A stretch of DNA of 47,867 nt from Bradyrhizobium sp. Arg816 (GCF_029989365.1 NZ_JAPRAQ010000039.1:1-47867); one strand, 5' to 3'; numbered from the stretch's first letter, positions 1 through 7,881 are shown. Made by a program: numbers and translations. The notes: a model not told the origin generated them from the sequence alone.

Positions 1-270
1 CCCCTGCCGCTGCTATAGACTCTGTCGCGCGCCTTCGACACGACGCCTCGAGCCCAACCTTGCAAGCGTGCGTGAACATTTCGCGGCCGTCGATCTCGAA
101 GCTTTCGCTAAATTGGACGTCGCTGCCAGTGATGATCTTCTTCAGCGCGGCCTTGCGGTGGAGCAGAGGGACTTTCCGGAGGTCCCGGCCATTCAGATAG
201 AGCAGGTCGAAGGCGACGATGACCATCTTAGTCGAGGTGCCTTTTAGCTCGTTCTGCAACAGTCTCCAGA
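1..270 (-). pseudogene. ATP-dependent DNA ligase fragment, cut by the window edge and frameshifted
   Basis: The minus strand reads VAFDLLYLNGRDLRKVPLL, then KKIITG, FSESFEIDGREMF and HACKVGLE, which matches the adenylation domain of LigD-type ATP-dependent DNA ligases. After GLE the frame breaks. Adding one G to a GG run near position 46 restores GVVSKARDRVYSSGR. These ligases join nicks and act in bacterial end joining. The fragment runs off the left edge, so its C-terminal side lies outside. No ligase sequence is seen upstream of about 270, so the N-terminal part is missing. The family call is by motif recognition. Confidence 0.75.
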
Positions 271-358
271 TCTGACGTGCCTTTCATCATGAGGAACCGG
301 AACAATGCTACTGGCCCAGCGGTTGAGGGCGCATCAACAACCACTGGAGAGAGTGGAC

Positions 359-742
359 ATGAAAACCCGTCTTGCGATTTCATTGGCTGCTGTGTCGCTG
401 CTGGCGTCGAGTGCAGCCTTTGCCCAGTCGACGACCGAACAGGGCGCCAGGGACGGCGCGCGTGCGGGTGGCGACATCGGTGGCCCGGTCGGCGCGATGG
501 TCGGTGGCACCGTCGGTGCGGCCGTTGGCGCAGGCCTCGAAATTCCGAATGCCGTGCTCGGCGGAATCCCGCGCGACGACTCCGTCCTGATCCACGAGCG
601 CGTCGTCGTCGGCGAGCCCTTGCCCCCGACCGTGGTCTTGCGCCCGGTGCCGAACTACACCGAGTATCGCTACGCGGTCGTGAACGACCGCCGCGTCATC
701 GTCGAACCGCGCACGCGCCGGGTCGTGAAAATCATCGACTAG
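359..742 (+). CDS. DUF1236-type secreted protein
   Basis: A 127-residue protein starting MKTRLAISLAAVSLLASSAAF, a clear Sec signal peptide with a likely cut after AFA. A glycine-rich stretch follows (GGPVGAMVGGTVGAAVGAGL). The C-terminal half ends in NYTEYRYAVVNDRRVIVEP, the pattern of the DUF1236 family found in rhizobial envelope proteins. The start at 359 is preferred over one at 305 because it opens the signal peptide directly. Function is unknown; the protein is probably periplasmic. It stands alone and is followed by two hairpins. Confidence 0.85.
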   Translation: MKTRLAISLAAVSLLASSAAFAQSTTEQGARDGARAGGDIGGPVGAMVGGTVGAAVGAGLEIPNAVLGGIPRDDSVLIHERVVVGEPLPPTVVLRPVPNYTEYRYAVVNDRRVIVEPRTRRVVKIID

Positions 743-770
743 TCGGTCAAGGCGTTTAGGTAAGAGCTGG

Positions 771-802
771 GGCCCCGCGGAGCGTGACTCCGCGGGGCCT
801 TA
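771..802 (+). terminator. GC-rich hairpin after the DUF1236 gene
   Basis: A perfect 12-bp stem (771-782 with 788-799) has a 5-base loop and starts about 30 bases after the DUF1236 stop. The tail is only TTAGTT, so termination strength is uncertain. Confidence 0.6.
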
Positions 803-862
803 GTTCGTCAGAGCCGAATTGGCGCCAAACCGCAGGGGCCTGGTTGGGAGATCAGGCGTTAC

Positions 863-896
863 GAGAAACCCGCCAGGCAACTGGGCGGGTTTTCTC
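863..896. terminator. Strong, probably bidirectional intrinsic terminator
   Basis: The arms GAGAAACCCGCC (863-874) and GGCGGGTTTTCTC (884-896) form a long stem with a T-rich side for the plus strand and an A-rich side that serves the minus strand. It separates the DUF1236 gene from the next small gene. Confidence 0.75.
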
Positions 897-1014
897 TGCT
901 TGAGGCTGCCGAGGTGGCGGCCGTCTCCGCACGGTCTGCCGGCTGATGCCCAAGAAGTTTGTACCGGCGGAAATTGTGCATCGGGCCAAATTTTTCGCTT
1001 CGGAGGATCGGCAT

Positions 1015-1224
1015 ATGGCCAATTCTGTTCGCCTATGGACCTCAGAAGACCTTCAGAAGCTCAAGGCGATGGCCGGGAATCACCGCCGCGAAGCAATAGC
1101 CACTGAATTGAACCGAGGCGTTTCGTCAGTGGCTGTCAAAGCGCATCAGCTCGGTATCTCTTTGCGATACCACGGGCTGTCAAAGCGTCGACCTTCAACA
1201 GCCGAGTCAGCGCCGGGCCATTGA
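1015..1224 (+). CDS. Small helix-turn-helix protein (GcrA/SANT-like pattern)
   Basis: A 69-residue protein beginning MANSVRLWTSEDLQKLKAM. A tryptophan plus acidic start, then AIATELNR and VAVKAHQLGISLR, gives the three-helix pattern seen in GcrA-type and Myb/SANT-like DNA-binding domains. The start at 1015 is chosen because GGAGG lies 10 bases upstream; an in-frame start at 946 would add an unconserved tail. A related N-terminus occurs at 21434. It probably binds DNA; the target is unknown. Confidence 0.65.
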   Translation: MANSVRLWTSEDLQKLKAMAGNHRREAIATELNRGVSSVAVKAHQLGISLRYHGLSKRRPSTAESAPGH

Positions 1225-1281
1225 CTCGATTGTTTCGAACCTGCGTTGCCCTTTTTGACCTAGAGCGGAAGTCCGCCACCA

Positions 1282-1644
1282 TCAGGCAACACCGCGCAAG
1301 GGCAGGGCTAGTTGCATGTCGATGCGCCGTGTGGCGTTGGCGGCGATAAAGTCTTTCAGTGCGGACGAGACCGCAGCGTCGGTGTCGGCTGCACGCTGAG
1401 CCAGGGCGTCGGCGACGTCGGAAGTCACATCCCGCGACCACCCCTCGACGGGATTGAAGGATACAATTCGGACCGGATAGGCGTACTGGCCGGACAATAG
1501 ATTTTGCAGAATGATCTCGAGGTCGGTGTCAGCCTCGTCGGTCTCGCGCCAGGCGCAACCGGCGCGAGCGCCGAAGTCTTCGAGCACGAGATAGATGTCG
1601 CGGTCGAGGCGGTCCGCCGGCACGATCGAGGGCGAGGAACGCAT
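1282..1644 (-). CDS. Conserved hypothetical protein, family A, intact copy
   Basis: A 120-residue soluble protein starting MRSSPSIVPADRLDRDIYLV. It has FG...WRETDEADTDLE in the middle, then PVRIVSFNPVEGWSRDV and an alanine-rich helical C-terminus. No catalytic motif is recognised. It resembles short hypothetical proteins common in Bradyrhizobium. It is the only intact member here; degenerate relatives lie at 3390-3554, 4917-5145 and 7258-7626. Function unknown. Confidence 0.75.
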   Translation of the reverse strand: MRSSPSIVPADRLDRDIYLVLEDFGARAGCAWRETDEADTDLEIILQNLLSGQYAYPVRIVSFNPVEGWSRDVTSDVADALAQRAADTDAAVSSALKDFIAANATRRIDMQLALPLRGVA

Positions 1645-1939
1645 ACGCTACTCCGATACAAAGGGCGGAGAGACGGCCCCGGCTGCAGGGATCAAGGGGT
1701 TAGGCCGGGGCCGCTCCGCCAGCTCTGGCAACGAGCCAGCGACGACACAAATAGTCGCCCGCCCTTGTGGTTCCCGAGAGCCCGCAAGATCGGGAAAAAA
1801 TGGCACCGGTCGGAACGCACAAGAAGTTGGCGGAGTTGAATTATGAACCTCGCGCTCCGGTAGTCGGCGCCGAGCGCGTAGCCTGGAGAGGCGGCAAACC
1901 AGTCCCGTGAATTGCCAGCATGGCCGCGAGAGTATCCTG

Positions 1940-2155
1940 ATGGACACGACTGTGACGTTCGATAAGCTGCGACAGATAGAGCGCGATGTCGTCGAGGGAG
2001 AACGGCAGCTCGCAAAGCAAGAGGCGCTTATTGTCGAACTAAAGCGCCAGCGCCAAGAGACAACCAAAGCTGGGGCCGAACTTGAACGGATGCGCGCAGA
2101 TCAGCGACTTCGGGAGCTGGATCGACAATGTCTCCTTTCAAGGTTGCAGCCCTGA
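1940..2155 (+). CDS. Small coiled-coil protein
   Basis: A 71-residue, highly charged protein (MDTTVTFDKLRQIERDVVEG...). Regular leucines with Glu/Arg/Lys/Gln predict one long alpha-helical coiled coil over residues 8-65. There is no signal peptide or membrane segment. The start at 1940 is preferred over 1907 because the upstream extension is unlike the rest. Its partner and function are unknown. Confidence 0.65.
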   Translation: MDTTVTFDKLRQIERDVVEGERQLAKQEALIVELKRQRQETTKAGAELERMRADQRLRELDRQCLLSRLQP

Positions 2156-2260
2156 TATCACACCGCGATGACGCTGTTAGTGCTCAATTCGTCGCCGGCA
2201 AGGGCGAACCAATCGTGCGTGGAACTTCGAGTGCGACTGCTGGTTTTTCCTGCCGTGGCG

Positions 2261-2483
2261 GTGTTTTACTTTGATCTTCATGGTAGTGACGGGGAGCTTC
2301 GCGACGACGAAGGAATCGAGCTCCATGTTGACGGCGGCTCGTCGTTTGGCAATCGAAGCACTAGGGCAGATCATCATCGACGATGGCTTCAAAGATCAGT
2401 ACGGACTAAAGTCCGTCAAAATCCGCGCCGCCAGTGGTGAAATCTTACGACTTTCCGCCAATGTTAGTGTCTCAGCACATTGA
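2261..2483 (+). pseudogene. DUF6894 protein with a frameshift
   Basis: The first frame reads VFYFDLHGSDGELRDDEGIEL from a GTG at 2261. Another frame then reads TAARRLAIEALGQIIIDDGF and ends VKIRAASGEILRLSANVSV. Joined, the two give a full DUF6894 protein of about 75 residues (YFD...DDEG.EL...AR.LA...A...I). The break lies near 2332. DUF6894 proteins are tiny cytosolic proteins of unknown function, expanded in Bradyrhizobium and Methylobacterium. This could be a sequencing indel instead of decay. Confidence 0.75.
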
Positions 2484-2603
2484 ACGATGCGAACCAGCTC
2501 AGCGGAAAGGTGGCGCGCCAAGCACAATGCGGAGACGAGCCGCGCTCCCTGTAGGAACTCCCGCACGAGGTGGTCGTTAGCGCCGCGTTGGGAGATCGGT
2601 TTC

Positions 2604-2813
2604 ATGAAAATGTTAGTGGAGTACCTAGATCGCGCCGTGCAGCTTGAGCGATTAGCATCAAGCGAGCGCGATACAAATTTTAAAAGTCAGCTACTTTCGC
2701 AGGCGTCGGCTTATCGAGGGCTCGCGGCCAAACGGGCCAAAGATTACGGACTACCTGAGCCAAGCCGCTCCGAGATGGCGCATTATCGATTAAGTCGAGT
2801 GAACCGCTCATAG
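2604..2813 (+). CDS. Conserved hypothetical protein, helical
   Basis: A 69-residue protein, MKMLVEYLDRAVQLERLASS..., with an AYRGLAAKRAKDYGLPEPS segment. It resembles the short helical proteins of Bradyrhizobium that carry an AERARELERLA-type region. GGGAGA sits about 8 bases before the ATG, which decides the start against one at 2487. No domain is recognised and the function is unknown. Confidence 0.65.
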   Translation: MKMLVEYLDRAVQLERLASSERDTNFKSQLLSQASAYRGLAAKRAKDYGLPEPSRSEMAHYRLSRVNRS

Positions 2814-2842
2814 AACTTCATACTGCGCGCCCCGTCGCAAGA

Positions 2843-3232
2843 TTAGGGCACGTTCAGTAAGTCGGTGCAGATTCGAAGTTGGTCGATCTGAAAAGGCTTT
2901 CTAAGCCTGGGCCGGGACAGGAATTTCTCGGGTACGCCATCGCTGCCATAGCCGCTTGCGAAAGCGAATGGGATATTGCGGACCTGTAAAACGTCGGCGA
3001 CGGACACGCTCGTTTCCGCACCGAGGCTAAAGTCAAGGATGGCAAAATGAAACTCTGCGCTGGATGCCAACGCAAGAGCCTGCGCCAAATTCGCGGCTTC
3101 AGCCGACACTGTATGGCCAAGCTCTTCGAGCATGTCCGCCACCATCATGCGGATCAATGCTTCGTCCTCTACAAGCAATACTGAAGCCACAAAGGTCAAC
3201 CTATTGGCGCTTGATGAGCACAGCCTTCGCAA
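2843..3232 (-). CDS. Single-domain response regulator (CheY-like receiver)
   Basis: A receiver domain is complete: LLVEDEALI with acidic pair E22-D23, phosphoacceptor D67 in AILDFSLG, switch Ser93 in FASGYG and Lys112 in RKPF. There is no output domain, so it should act by phosphorylation-dependent protein contact, as single-domain receivers do. Numbering uses the ATG at 3232. That start overlaps the small gene ending at 3201, so a start at TTG 3199 or GTG 3190, which begins right at the domain, may be correct. No kinase is nearby. Confidence 0.85.
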   Translation of the reverse strand: MRRLCSSSANRLTFVASVLLVEDEALIRMMVADMLEELGHTVSAEAANLAQALALASSAEFHFAILDFSLGAETSVSVADVLQVRNIPFAFASGYGSDGVPEKFLSRPRLRKPFQIDQLRICTDLLNVP

Positions 3233-3371
3233 GCGCTCTTAGCGCCGCGCTCCGTAGCTCGTTCAAAGTCGTGTGGCCCGATGCTGCCGCTTCCAACAGC
3301 TGTTCGGCGATCAGCCTCCGGCTTTCATGGTTGCCGCCATTTGGCAGCGCGCAGCAGGCTTCTTCCAGCAA
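3201..3371 (-). CDS. Small helical protein just upstream of the receiver gene
   Basis: A 56-residue open frame from TTG 3371 contains NHESRRLIAEQLLEAAASGH and ELRSAALRALAKAVL, two amphipathic helices. It stops at 3201 against the receiver gene, with overlapping or 1-base-spaced ends, so the two are probably co-transcribed. A TAG lies immediately before the TTG, and an ATG at 3381 is in another frame, so the 5' end may be damaged. The codon pattern and resemblance to short Bradyrhizobium proteins support it. Confidence 0.5.
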   Translation of the reverse strand: MLEEACCALPNGGNHESRRLIAEQLLEAAASGHTTLNELRSAALRALAKAVLIKRQ

Positions 3372-3389
3372 CTACTTCCATGTTTGACT

Positions 3390-3554
3390 TTATGCGGTCG
3401 GACAGCTCCATCCGACATCTCCGGCAGTTAAACGGGAACTACCGGCAATATGGAACCCTCTGCCCCAGGCGTCGATACGCCATTCGCGGCCGGTGGCCCT
3501 GAATGGTAATCTGTCGAGCCGATCGGCCCGCACGATCGAGGTCGAGGAACGCAT
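3390..3554 (-). pseudogene. Family A N-terminus fused to an unrelated tail
   Basis: A 54-codon frame opens MRSSTSIVRADRLDR, almost the same as the first 15 residues of the intact family A protein at 1282-1644. It then changes to LPFRATGREWRIDAWGRGF, with no family A similarity. It is read here as a truncated copy joined to other sequence. Translation remains possible. Confidence 0.5.
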
Positions 3555-3739
3555 ACGCTGACCGTCCATATTCCGTGCCCGAAGCCGGGGCGCGCAAACT
3601 GATAGAGCTCGCGAAGAGCATTGGAGCCGTCCAGGACAGTCGCATTCACATCGAGAAGATCAATTACCCGTTTCTGTCGAAGAATGGCTGCAAGGCCACC
3701 GGGCCCGAGTTCGGCGTCGAGATGGCGCGCAGAGCTTAG
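3503..3739 (+). CDS. Hypothetical protein, partly antisense to a family A remnant
   Basis: The C-terminal 53 residues, EAGARKLIELAKSIGAVQDS to EFGVEMARRA, look like a genuine small protein (helix, then strands, then helix). The first 25 residues are antisense to the family A remnant and are doubtful, so the true start or a lost 5' part is unclear. No family is recognised. Confidence 0.45.
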   Translation: MVICRADRPARSRSRNAYADRPYSVPEAGARKLIELAKSIGAVQDSRIHIEKINYPFLSKNGCKATGPEFGVEMARRA

Positions 3740-3849
3740 CGGCCTGCTCGGCCATTCGTTCGTCAAGCGAGCGGGTGCTTCACTCTGCGGCGCACGGCGC
3801 ACCTTTTTGTTAAAAACGAATCCTAAACTGCTGCAGCCGGATTCCAGTT

Positions 3850-4022
3850 CCTAAAATGAACTCTGGTCGCCGCCGGAGCGACCCGACTTAAAGCACTGGC
3901 TAGTCAGTTGCCCGCCGGGGCGGAACATGAGGCGCTGCTGAAGCGGCACGGATCGCGGAGACCGGCGCTCACCTGAATGATTGCGGCAACCAGACTAAGC
4001 GGAGCCGACCGCTAGAACGCTA
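3850..4022 (+). pseudogene. Remnant of a short helical hypothetical protein
   Basis: One frame gives TRLKALASQLPAGAEHEALL and the next gives ARIAETGAHLND. Together they follow the L..LA..LP.G.E...LL..AR..ET..H pattern of a common short Bradyrhizobium protein. A frameshift near 3955 separates the halves. Nothing else is recognised between 3740 and 4044. Confidence 0.45.
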
Positions 4023-4044
4023 ACCTCTCAAACGCATTTTGGTC

Positions 4045-4258
4045 ATGCCCAGATACTTCTTCCACATTACTCACGAAAACACCGCGATCGAGACGTGGGA
4101 GAGGAGTCCCGGACAAGCACGCGGCGTGGAAGGACGCCACCGTCATGGCCGGACAGATGCTTTGGATGTGCAGCGCGTAAAGCGTGTTCTGAAACTCGTC
4201 CGTTACTTCCACGCGCCAATCGTGCCCGGCCTCAGCTTTCCATCGATGCCCTGAACTG
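4045..4258. pseudogene. DUF6894 gene with its 3' half inverted in place
   Basis: On the plus strand 4045-4162 encodes the N-terminal half: MPRYFFHITHE, then, after a frameshift, PDKHAAWKDATVMAGQML. On the minus strand 4258-4163 encodes the C-terminal half: GIDGKLRPG, then, after a frameshift, DWRVEVTDEFQNTLYALHI. Intact copies at 10378 and 17980 read AGQ.L..L.GKLTP..EWRMEVVDESRNTLYVLRI in one piece. The halves meet exactly where they should, and the total (214 bases) is close to a normal 231-base gene. Confidence 0.7.
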
Positions 4259-4916
4259 CGAAGCCAAAGTGAACCTCGCAGTGCTGTCGAACGAAGAAAG
4301 ACTCCCGGTCTTCTAAGCTCTCACGAGTAGGAAGTGCGGGAGGCGTGTTTCCAATCTTAGGGGGGTAGTGGACGCCCCGCCAGATGCAAGCGGTACTTTG
4401 AAGAAGATTGGCACGTAGTCGAACGCTGCCATCTGTCCGGCCTTTGATGCAGCGATGGAGCTGCGGGCCTGTATGGGAGTTCGCGGACCGGACCAAATCA
4501 TAAATGCGTGCTCCAGGCACGATGAGTACATCTTACTCTCCTTCGACCGACTGCACCTGCGACGACCTCAGGCCCCCCAGGCTCACACGCCTTGGCGGCG
4601 ACTGGAGCTCTGTAGTTTTCCTGCTTTACAAGTAGCGGCCAGACGATCCGCGCTTCGTTGCCGATGGAGCTGCGACGCAAGTCGAAGCGGTGGCTGAAGG
4701 AGCGGGGAGTACCAGCGCTGGATGATGGCGAACTCGAGTTGTGAGCTTGCCCGACGACTCGGGGCCGGTCGCAACCTTGGTTCCCATCACGGGCAGGGCG
4801 TGCTCAAAGGGTTTTGACATATCAGCGCAGATAGGAACGGGCAGGGAGGATGTCGAGTCTTGACGGGCTCGCGGCGAGCGGCTGGAATGTGGCGTCGGAC
4901 TTCGCGGAGATGAGCT
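4259..4916. other. Stretch without a supported gene
   Basis: No open frame here looks like a protein of known type. The longest frames lack consistent codon use. A 26-codon frame near 4660-4742 (MELRRKSKRWLKERG...) may be a remnant of something larger but is not assigned. Confidence 0.5.
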
Positions 4917-5145
4917 ATGCGTTCCTCGCCGTCGATTGCTCCTCAGGTGGAGCGGGACATCTACATGTTGCTCGCTGACTACGGCCATCCGCTCGGCCGG
5001 GTTTGGCTCGAGACCGACGACGAGCACACCGATCGGGAGCCCTGCTGCACGACCTCATGGAGGGGCACTATTCCAACCCCGTCCAGATCGTCGGCTTCAA
5101 CATCGGCGACGGCTGGTCGCGTGATCTCTCTAGGCATTCGGATCG
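4917..5145 (+). pseudogene. Family A copy with a frameshift and lost 3' end
   Basis: Starts MRSSPSIAPQVERDIYMLLA and continues WLETDDEHTDRE. A missing base near 5036 moves the match to the frame reading ALLHDLMEGHYSNPVQIVGF and GDGWSRD. Similarity to the intact copy at 1282-1644 ends there, and the following sequence belongs, on the other strand, to the gene at 5068-5400. Roughly two thirds of a family A gene is present. Confidence 0.7.
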
Positions 5146-5400
5146 ATCTGCCAGCTGCGGATCATCGGCCATGCGGCGGAATTCCTCGGCGCGCTCTCTG
5201 AGGCGCTTGGGATGAGTGCAATGATCCACGTTTTCGTCGTCCCTAACTTCGCCCATTGGCGAGATGGAAATCAGAGAACGCTGATCGTCGTTGCGCCAGA
5301 ACAAATTGAGGGAACAAGCCTCGTAGTGTTTGAGCAGACTCGCGCGCGCCCGTTCGATCACCCAATGGGCAGCATGAGCTGGATGGGCCGTCTCGTCCAC
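5068..5400 (-). CDS. Hypothetical protein running into a family A remnant
   Basis: A 110-residue frame with good codon use. Residues 1-60 are unassigned (MDETAHPAHAAHWVIERARA...). Residues 67-90 read RLRERAEEFRRMADDPQLAD, the start of a short helical motif very common in Bradyrhizobium proteins. The last 20 residues are antisense to the family A remnant, so the original C-terminus was probably lost when the two sequences were joined near 5145. Confidence 0.5.
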   Translation of the reverse strand: MDETAHPAHAAHWVIERARASLLKHYEACSLNLFWRNDDQRSLISISPMGEVRDDENVDHCTHPKRLRERAEEFRRMADDPQLADRSECLERSRDQPSPMLKPTIWTGLE

Positions 5401-5580
5401 GTGGCGCTGAAGAAATTCTCAAGGCAGCCCGGAACCTCGCCGCACCACGCGCAGCGCTGTTGCAGCTCCTCGGCGATTTCCTACAAGTTCGATCAGATCA
5501 TCGTCGCCTTGATTACCCTGGTCGCGATTGTGGATTGACTGACCGGCGTGCCGGCTTTGGGCAATCCGCCGCCGCCAGCG

Positions 5581-5624
5581 GCGCCGCCTCCTATATCGAT
5601 CTGCGCCGCCTCCTAAATCGATCT
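5581..5624. repeat. Two tandem copies of a 22-bp unit
   Basis: The unit GCGCCGCCTCCTATATCGAT plus CT is repeated at once with one base changed (TATATC to TAAATC). It lies in the gene-poor stretch 5401-5719, where no gene is supported. Confidence 0.7.
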
Positions 5625-5719
5625 ACCAAGGCCCTAGACACGCGAAAGCAAGTCCGAAATGGCCGGGTTTTTCTTGCAGGGAATGCCCCATCAACTGCTT
5701 CACCCCCATCTGATGTGCT

Positions 5720-6362
5720 TCAGACGCCAGTCGCTCCGGCAGAAACGGTTGGAGTGACGGCGCTCACGCATCCCGCGAAGAACGCGGTCAGGGCGCCCAG
5801 GAGCAGGGCGAGAGCACCAAACAAGGCGCCCTGCGATATACGCTTCGCCGCGGTATCGGCCGCCCGCTTTGTTTGCTCTTTTGTCTTGGTCACCATCTCC
5901 TTGTATTGCTGCTGGTATTAAGAGACCTGAGCCTTTGCTTCGTCTTGGGGGATATTCTGCGCCTTGGCCAATGCTTCTGCAGCCTTCTCATTAGCGGCAG
6001 CCTGTTGCGCAGTGTCCCCGGTTAAAGCCGCTCGAACAGTTGTCGCCGCGGCGTCACGCAGTGATGCGGGATCCTGTCCGCCGGACGCGCTCCGTACTTT
6101 GCTTTCGATGGCGGCCATTGGATCGCCAACATTATTCAAGGACGGCGCTGCGGCCTGAACCGCCGTTTGGATTGAGCCGCCCAAGGCTTTACCTGCTCCC
6201 CTAGAGCAGAGGACGCCGTGCTGACTGCGCCACCGACCATGCCGGAGGCAGCTGAGGAGAGCAGATAGACTACAGTGAGTGTCGAGACTGCCCAGGATAT
6301 TAGTCCGTGATAAGCGGTGGTTGATTGCGACGCCTTTCCGGAAAGTCGTCCAGCGATATAGC
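5720..6362 (-). pseudogene. PhnA-like membrane protein, 3' part, frameshifted and interrupted by a stop
   Basis: Reading minus, GGYIAGRLSGK and ISWAVSTLTVVYLLSSAASG form a membrane segment typical of the short PhnA-like or YtxH-like proteins of Bradyrhizobium. After a frameshift near 6180 it continues GGSIQTAVQAAAPSLNNV and a long helical region. An in-frame TAA stands at 5918-5920. Beyond it the frame stays open through GALFGALALLLGALTAFFAG, a second membrane segment, to a normal stop at 5720. At least two lesions make it a pseudogene. Confidence 0.7.
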
Positions 6363-6575
6363 CGCCGAATGCCAACCCCTTCTCTGTTGGCTGATAACGC
6401 TCTCCACGTTGCACCAGCCAGCCGCCTTCAACCATCTTCTCTGCCAAAGCCTTCGAACATGCCTGGTGCCGAGGTAATACGGGCCGTCCCTGCGCTCGAC
6501 CAAAAAGCCGTAGACGCGCACCAGGCGAAGCGCTTTCAGCATGCCGGGAATGAGAACTACGGTCGTGCTCGTCAT
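6363..6575 (-). pseudogene. N-terminal part of a small winged-helix-like protein, fused to the PhnA-like remnant
   Basis: Starts MTSTTVVLIPGMLKALRLVR and VYGFLVERRDGPYYLGTRH. After a frameshift it continues ALAEKMVEGGWLVQRGERY and PTEKGLAFG. The pattern of a helix followed by a wing (GGWLV..GERY.PT..G) suggests a small winged-helix protein. It joins the PhnA-like frame at a GGCGGC sequence near 6362, so a deletion seems to have fused two genes. Confidence 0.5.
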
Positions 6576-6787
6576 TGCTCTCCAAACGACGGACCACCGA
6601 ACCTTCCCGAGGCCATTCGGCAAAAGCTGCGTCAATATCCGCGTCGCGGAACGAGCGCGAGCCACTGCAGGTCGGGGGCGTGGAAAAGCTAAGGACGCGT
6701 CGACACTCAGAGAGCGCGACCAGTGACGCCGAATATGTCGGAAGGCATACAGACCCGATTGCCGAATCTTCCTAGACCTCAGTAAAC

Positions 6788-6812
6788 CTCGGCGACCCCA
6801 TTACCGCCGAGG
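6788..6812. terminator. Hairpin ahead of a strong terminator
   Basis: The arms CCTCGGCG (6788-6795) and CGCCGAGG (6805-6812) pair perfectly over 8 bp. No T run follows. Its role is unclear. Confidence 0.5.
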
Positions 6813-6818
6813 TCTCCA

Positions 6819-6856
6819 ACGGTCCCGGCATGTCGAGGTGCTGGGACCGTTTTTTT
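6819..6856 (+). terminator. Rho-independent terminator on the plus strand
   Basis: The stem ACGGTCCCGGCA (6819-6830) pairs with TGCTGGGACCGT (6839-6850) with one wobble and is followed by seven T. No clear plus-strand gene lies directly upstream, so it may belong to a lost gene or an untranslated transcript. Confidence 0.8.
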
Positions 6857-6873
6857 GCGGACGTTCATCATGG

Positions 6874-6899
6874 TAAGGCCGCCTCACCTGGCGGCCTTA
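6874..6899. repeat. Perfect inverted repeat, also found at 25003
   Basis: TAAGGCCGCC (6874-6883) and GGCGGCCTTA (6890-6899) form a perfect 10-bp stem with a 6-base loop. Nearly the same hairpin lies at 25003-25031. It may be a terminator or a small palindromic repeat. Confidence 0.6.
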
Positions 6900-6939
6900 A
6901 CCGAACACCGAGCCCGCGCGGTAACGCCAACCGTCAACC

Positions 6940-7167
6940 CTAGCGGGCTCGCTTGGCGGTTTTCTTAGCTTTCTTCTCGACCCGCACGCCTTTGAATTTT
7001 CTCGCGGCCTTCCTCGCTTTTTTCGGCTTCTTCACAGCCATGAACTCGCCGGATGTCCTGTCGCGCTTCGTGTAGCCGGTAGCGCCGCCGATCGTCGTTT
7101 TGGTCTGCGAGAGTTTCTTCAATGCGCCCTTGCGCGCGTTGTCGCCAGTCGGTTTATTGACTGCCAT
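6940..7167 (-). CDS. Small Lys/Ala-rich basic protein
   Basis: A 75-residue protein, MAVNKPTGDNARKGALKKLS..., with a middle part TKRDRTSGEFMAVKKPKKA and a histone-H1-like Lys/Ala tail ending KKAKKTAKRAR. GGAGGA lies about 6 bases before the ATG at 7167, which decides the start against a longer frame from 7416. The protein is strongly basic and could bind nucleic acid. Very similar short proteins are widespread in Bradyrhizobium, without known function. Confidence 0.8.
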   Translation of the reverse strand: MAVNKPTGDNARKGALKKLSQTKTTIGGATGYTKRDRTSGEFMAVKKPKKARKAARKFKGVRVEKKAKKTAKRAR

Positions 7168-7257
7168 GTTTCCTCCACTGGTTGCCCTCGCGATAGGGCG
7201 TAGCGTGTCAGACAGTTCCAAGAGCTGGAACGAATTGGGCCTTGAAACCGGGTTCCG

Positions 7258-7626
7258 TTGCGTCAGTCCCGATGGTCCCCTTCCATCGTGCCGGCCGATG
7301 TACCGACCGTGTATCTGGTGGCGGATGATTTCGGGCGCGCAGGCAGCGTCTGGCGCGAAACCGACATGGAAACGGCAGACCTCGAAACCGTCATTCAGGA
7401 CCTGCTCATGCTTCACCTCGCGGATGCCGAGACCTTGTTAATGTCGCTCCGGATTTGCAGCCGACGCCTGAGTCAGTCCCTGGACGTAGTCAGCGACCGT
7501 GTTAGCACGCGGCGGATCAGGTTTTCGTCGTTCGAGCGTCGAGACCGGCGGCGCATCGCTGGGAAGGCACACCGAAATTTAGGAACACTATTCGGCGGCG
7601 CGAGGTTCGTGCTTATCAGAGGCTAG
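7258..7626 (+). pseudogene. Degenerate family A copy
   Basis: Residues 6-50 of the frame (WSPSIVPADVPTVYLVADDF, then WRETDMETADLETVIQDLL) match the intact family A protein at 1282-1644. The usual ATG of the family is out of frame by one base, leaving only a TTG start. Similarity ends after VIQDLL, where the PVRIV...GWSRD part is missing. Confidence 0.6.
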
Positions 7627-7659
7627 CTCATCAAAGGCTAGGAAACGGAGTTTCCTTCC

Positions 7660-7881
7660 ATGGCTACCCAGATTGTGATGGACCGCACAGGCGACAGCAG
7701 ACATTTTTTTGAGCAAGACGACCGCAAGCAGCTGGCCAAGGCTGAGGAGCGCTTCAAGAAGCTAACCCGCCAAGGATTTACCGCTGCTACTCGGACAGCG
7801 GCTGGCGATCTAAACGTCGTACGGACATTTGATCCGACGGTGGAGGAAACGCTTTTCTATCCGCGCCTCGTCGGCGGATAG
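7660..7881 (+). CDS. Conserved hypothetical protein
   Basis: A 73-residue protein starting MATQIVMDRTGDSRHFFEQD. It continues LAKAEERFKKLTRQGFTAAT and ends FDPTVEETLFYPRLVGG. The LTGxGFTA and DPTxEETLFxPRLVGG patterns occur in a short family seen near mobile genes in Rhizobiales. It is soluble, with no signal peptide. It is followed after 19 bases by a gene on the same strand and may share its transcript. Function unknown. Confidence 0.75.
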   Translation: MATQIVMDRTGDSRHFFEQDDRKQLAKAEERFKKLTRQGFTAATRTAAGDLNVVRTFDPTVEETLFYPRLVGG

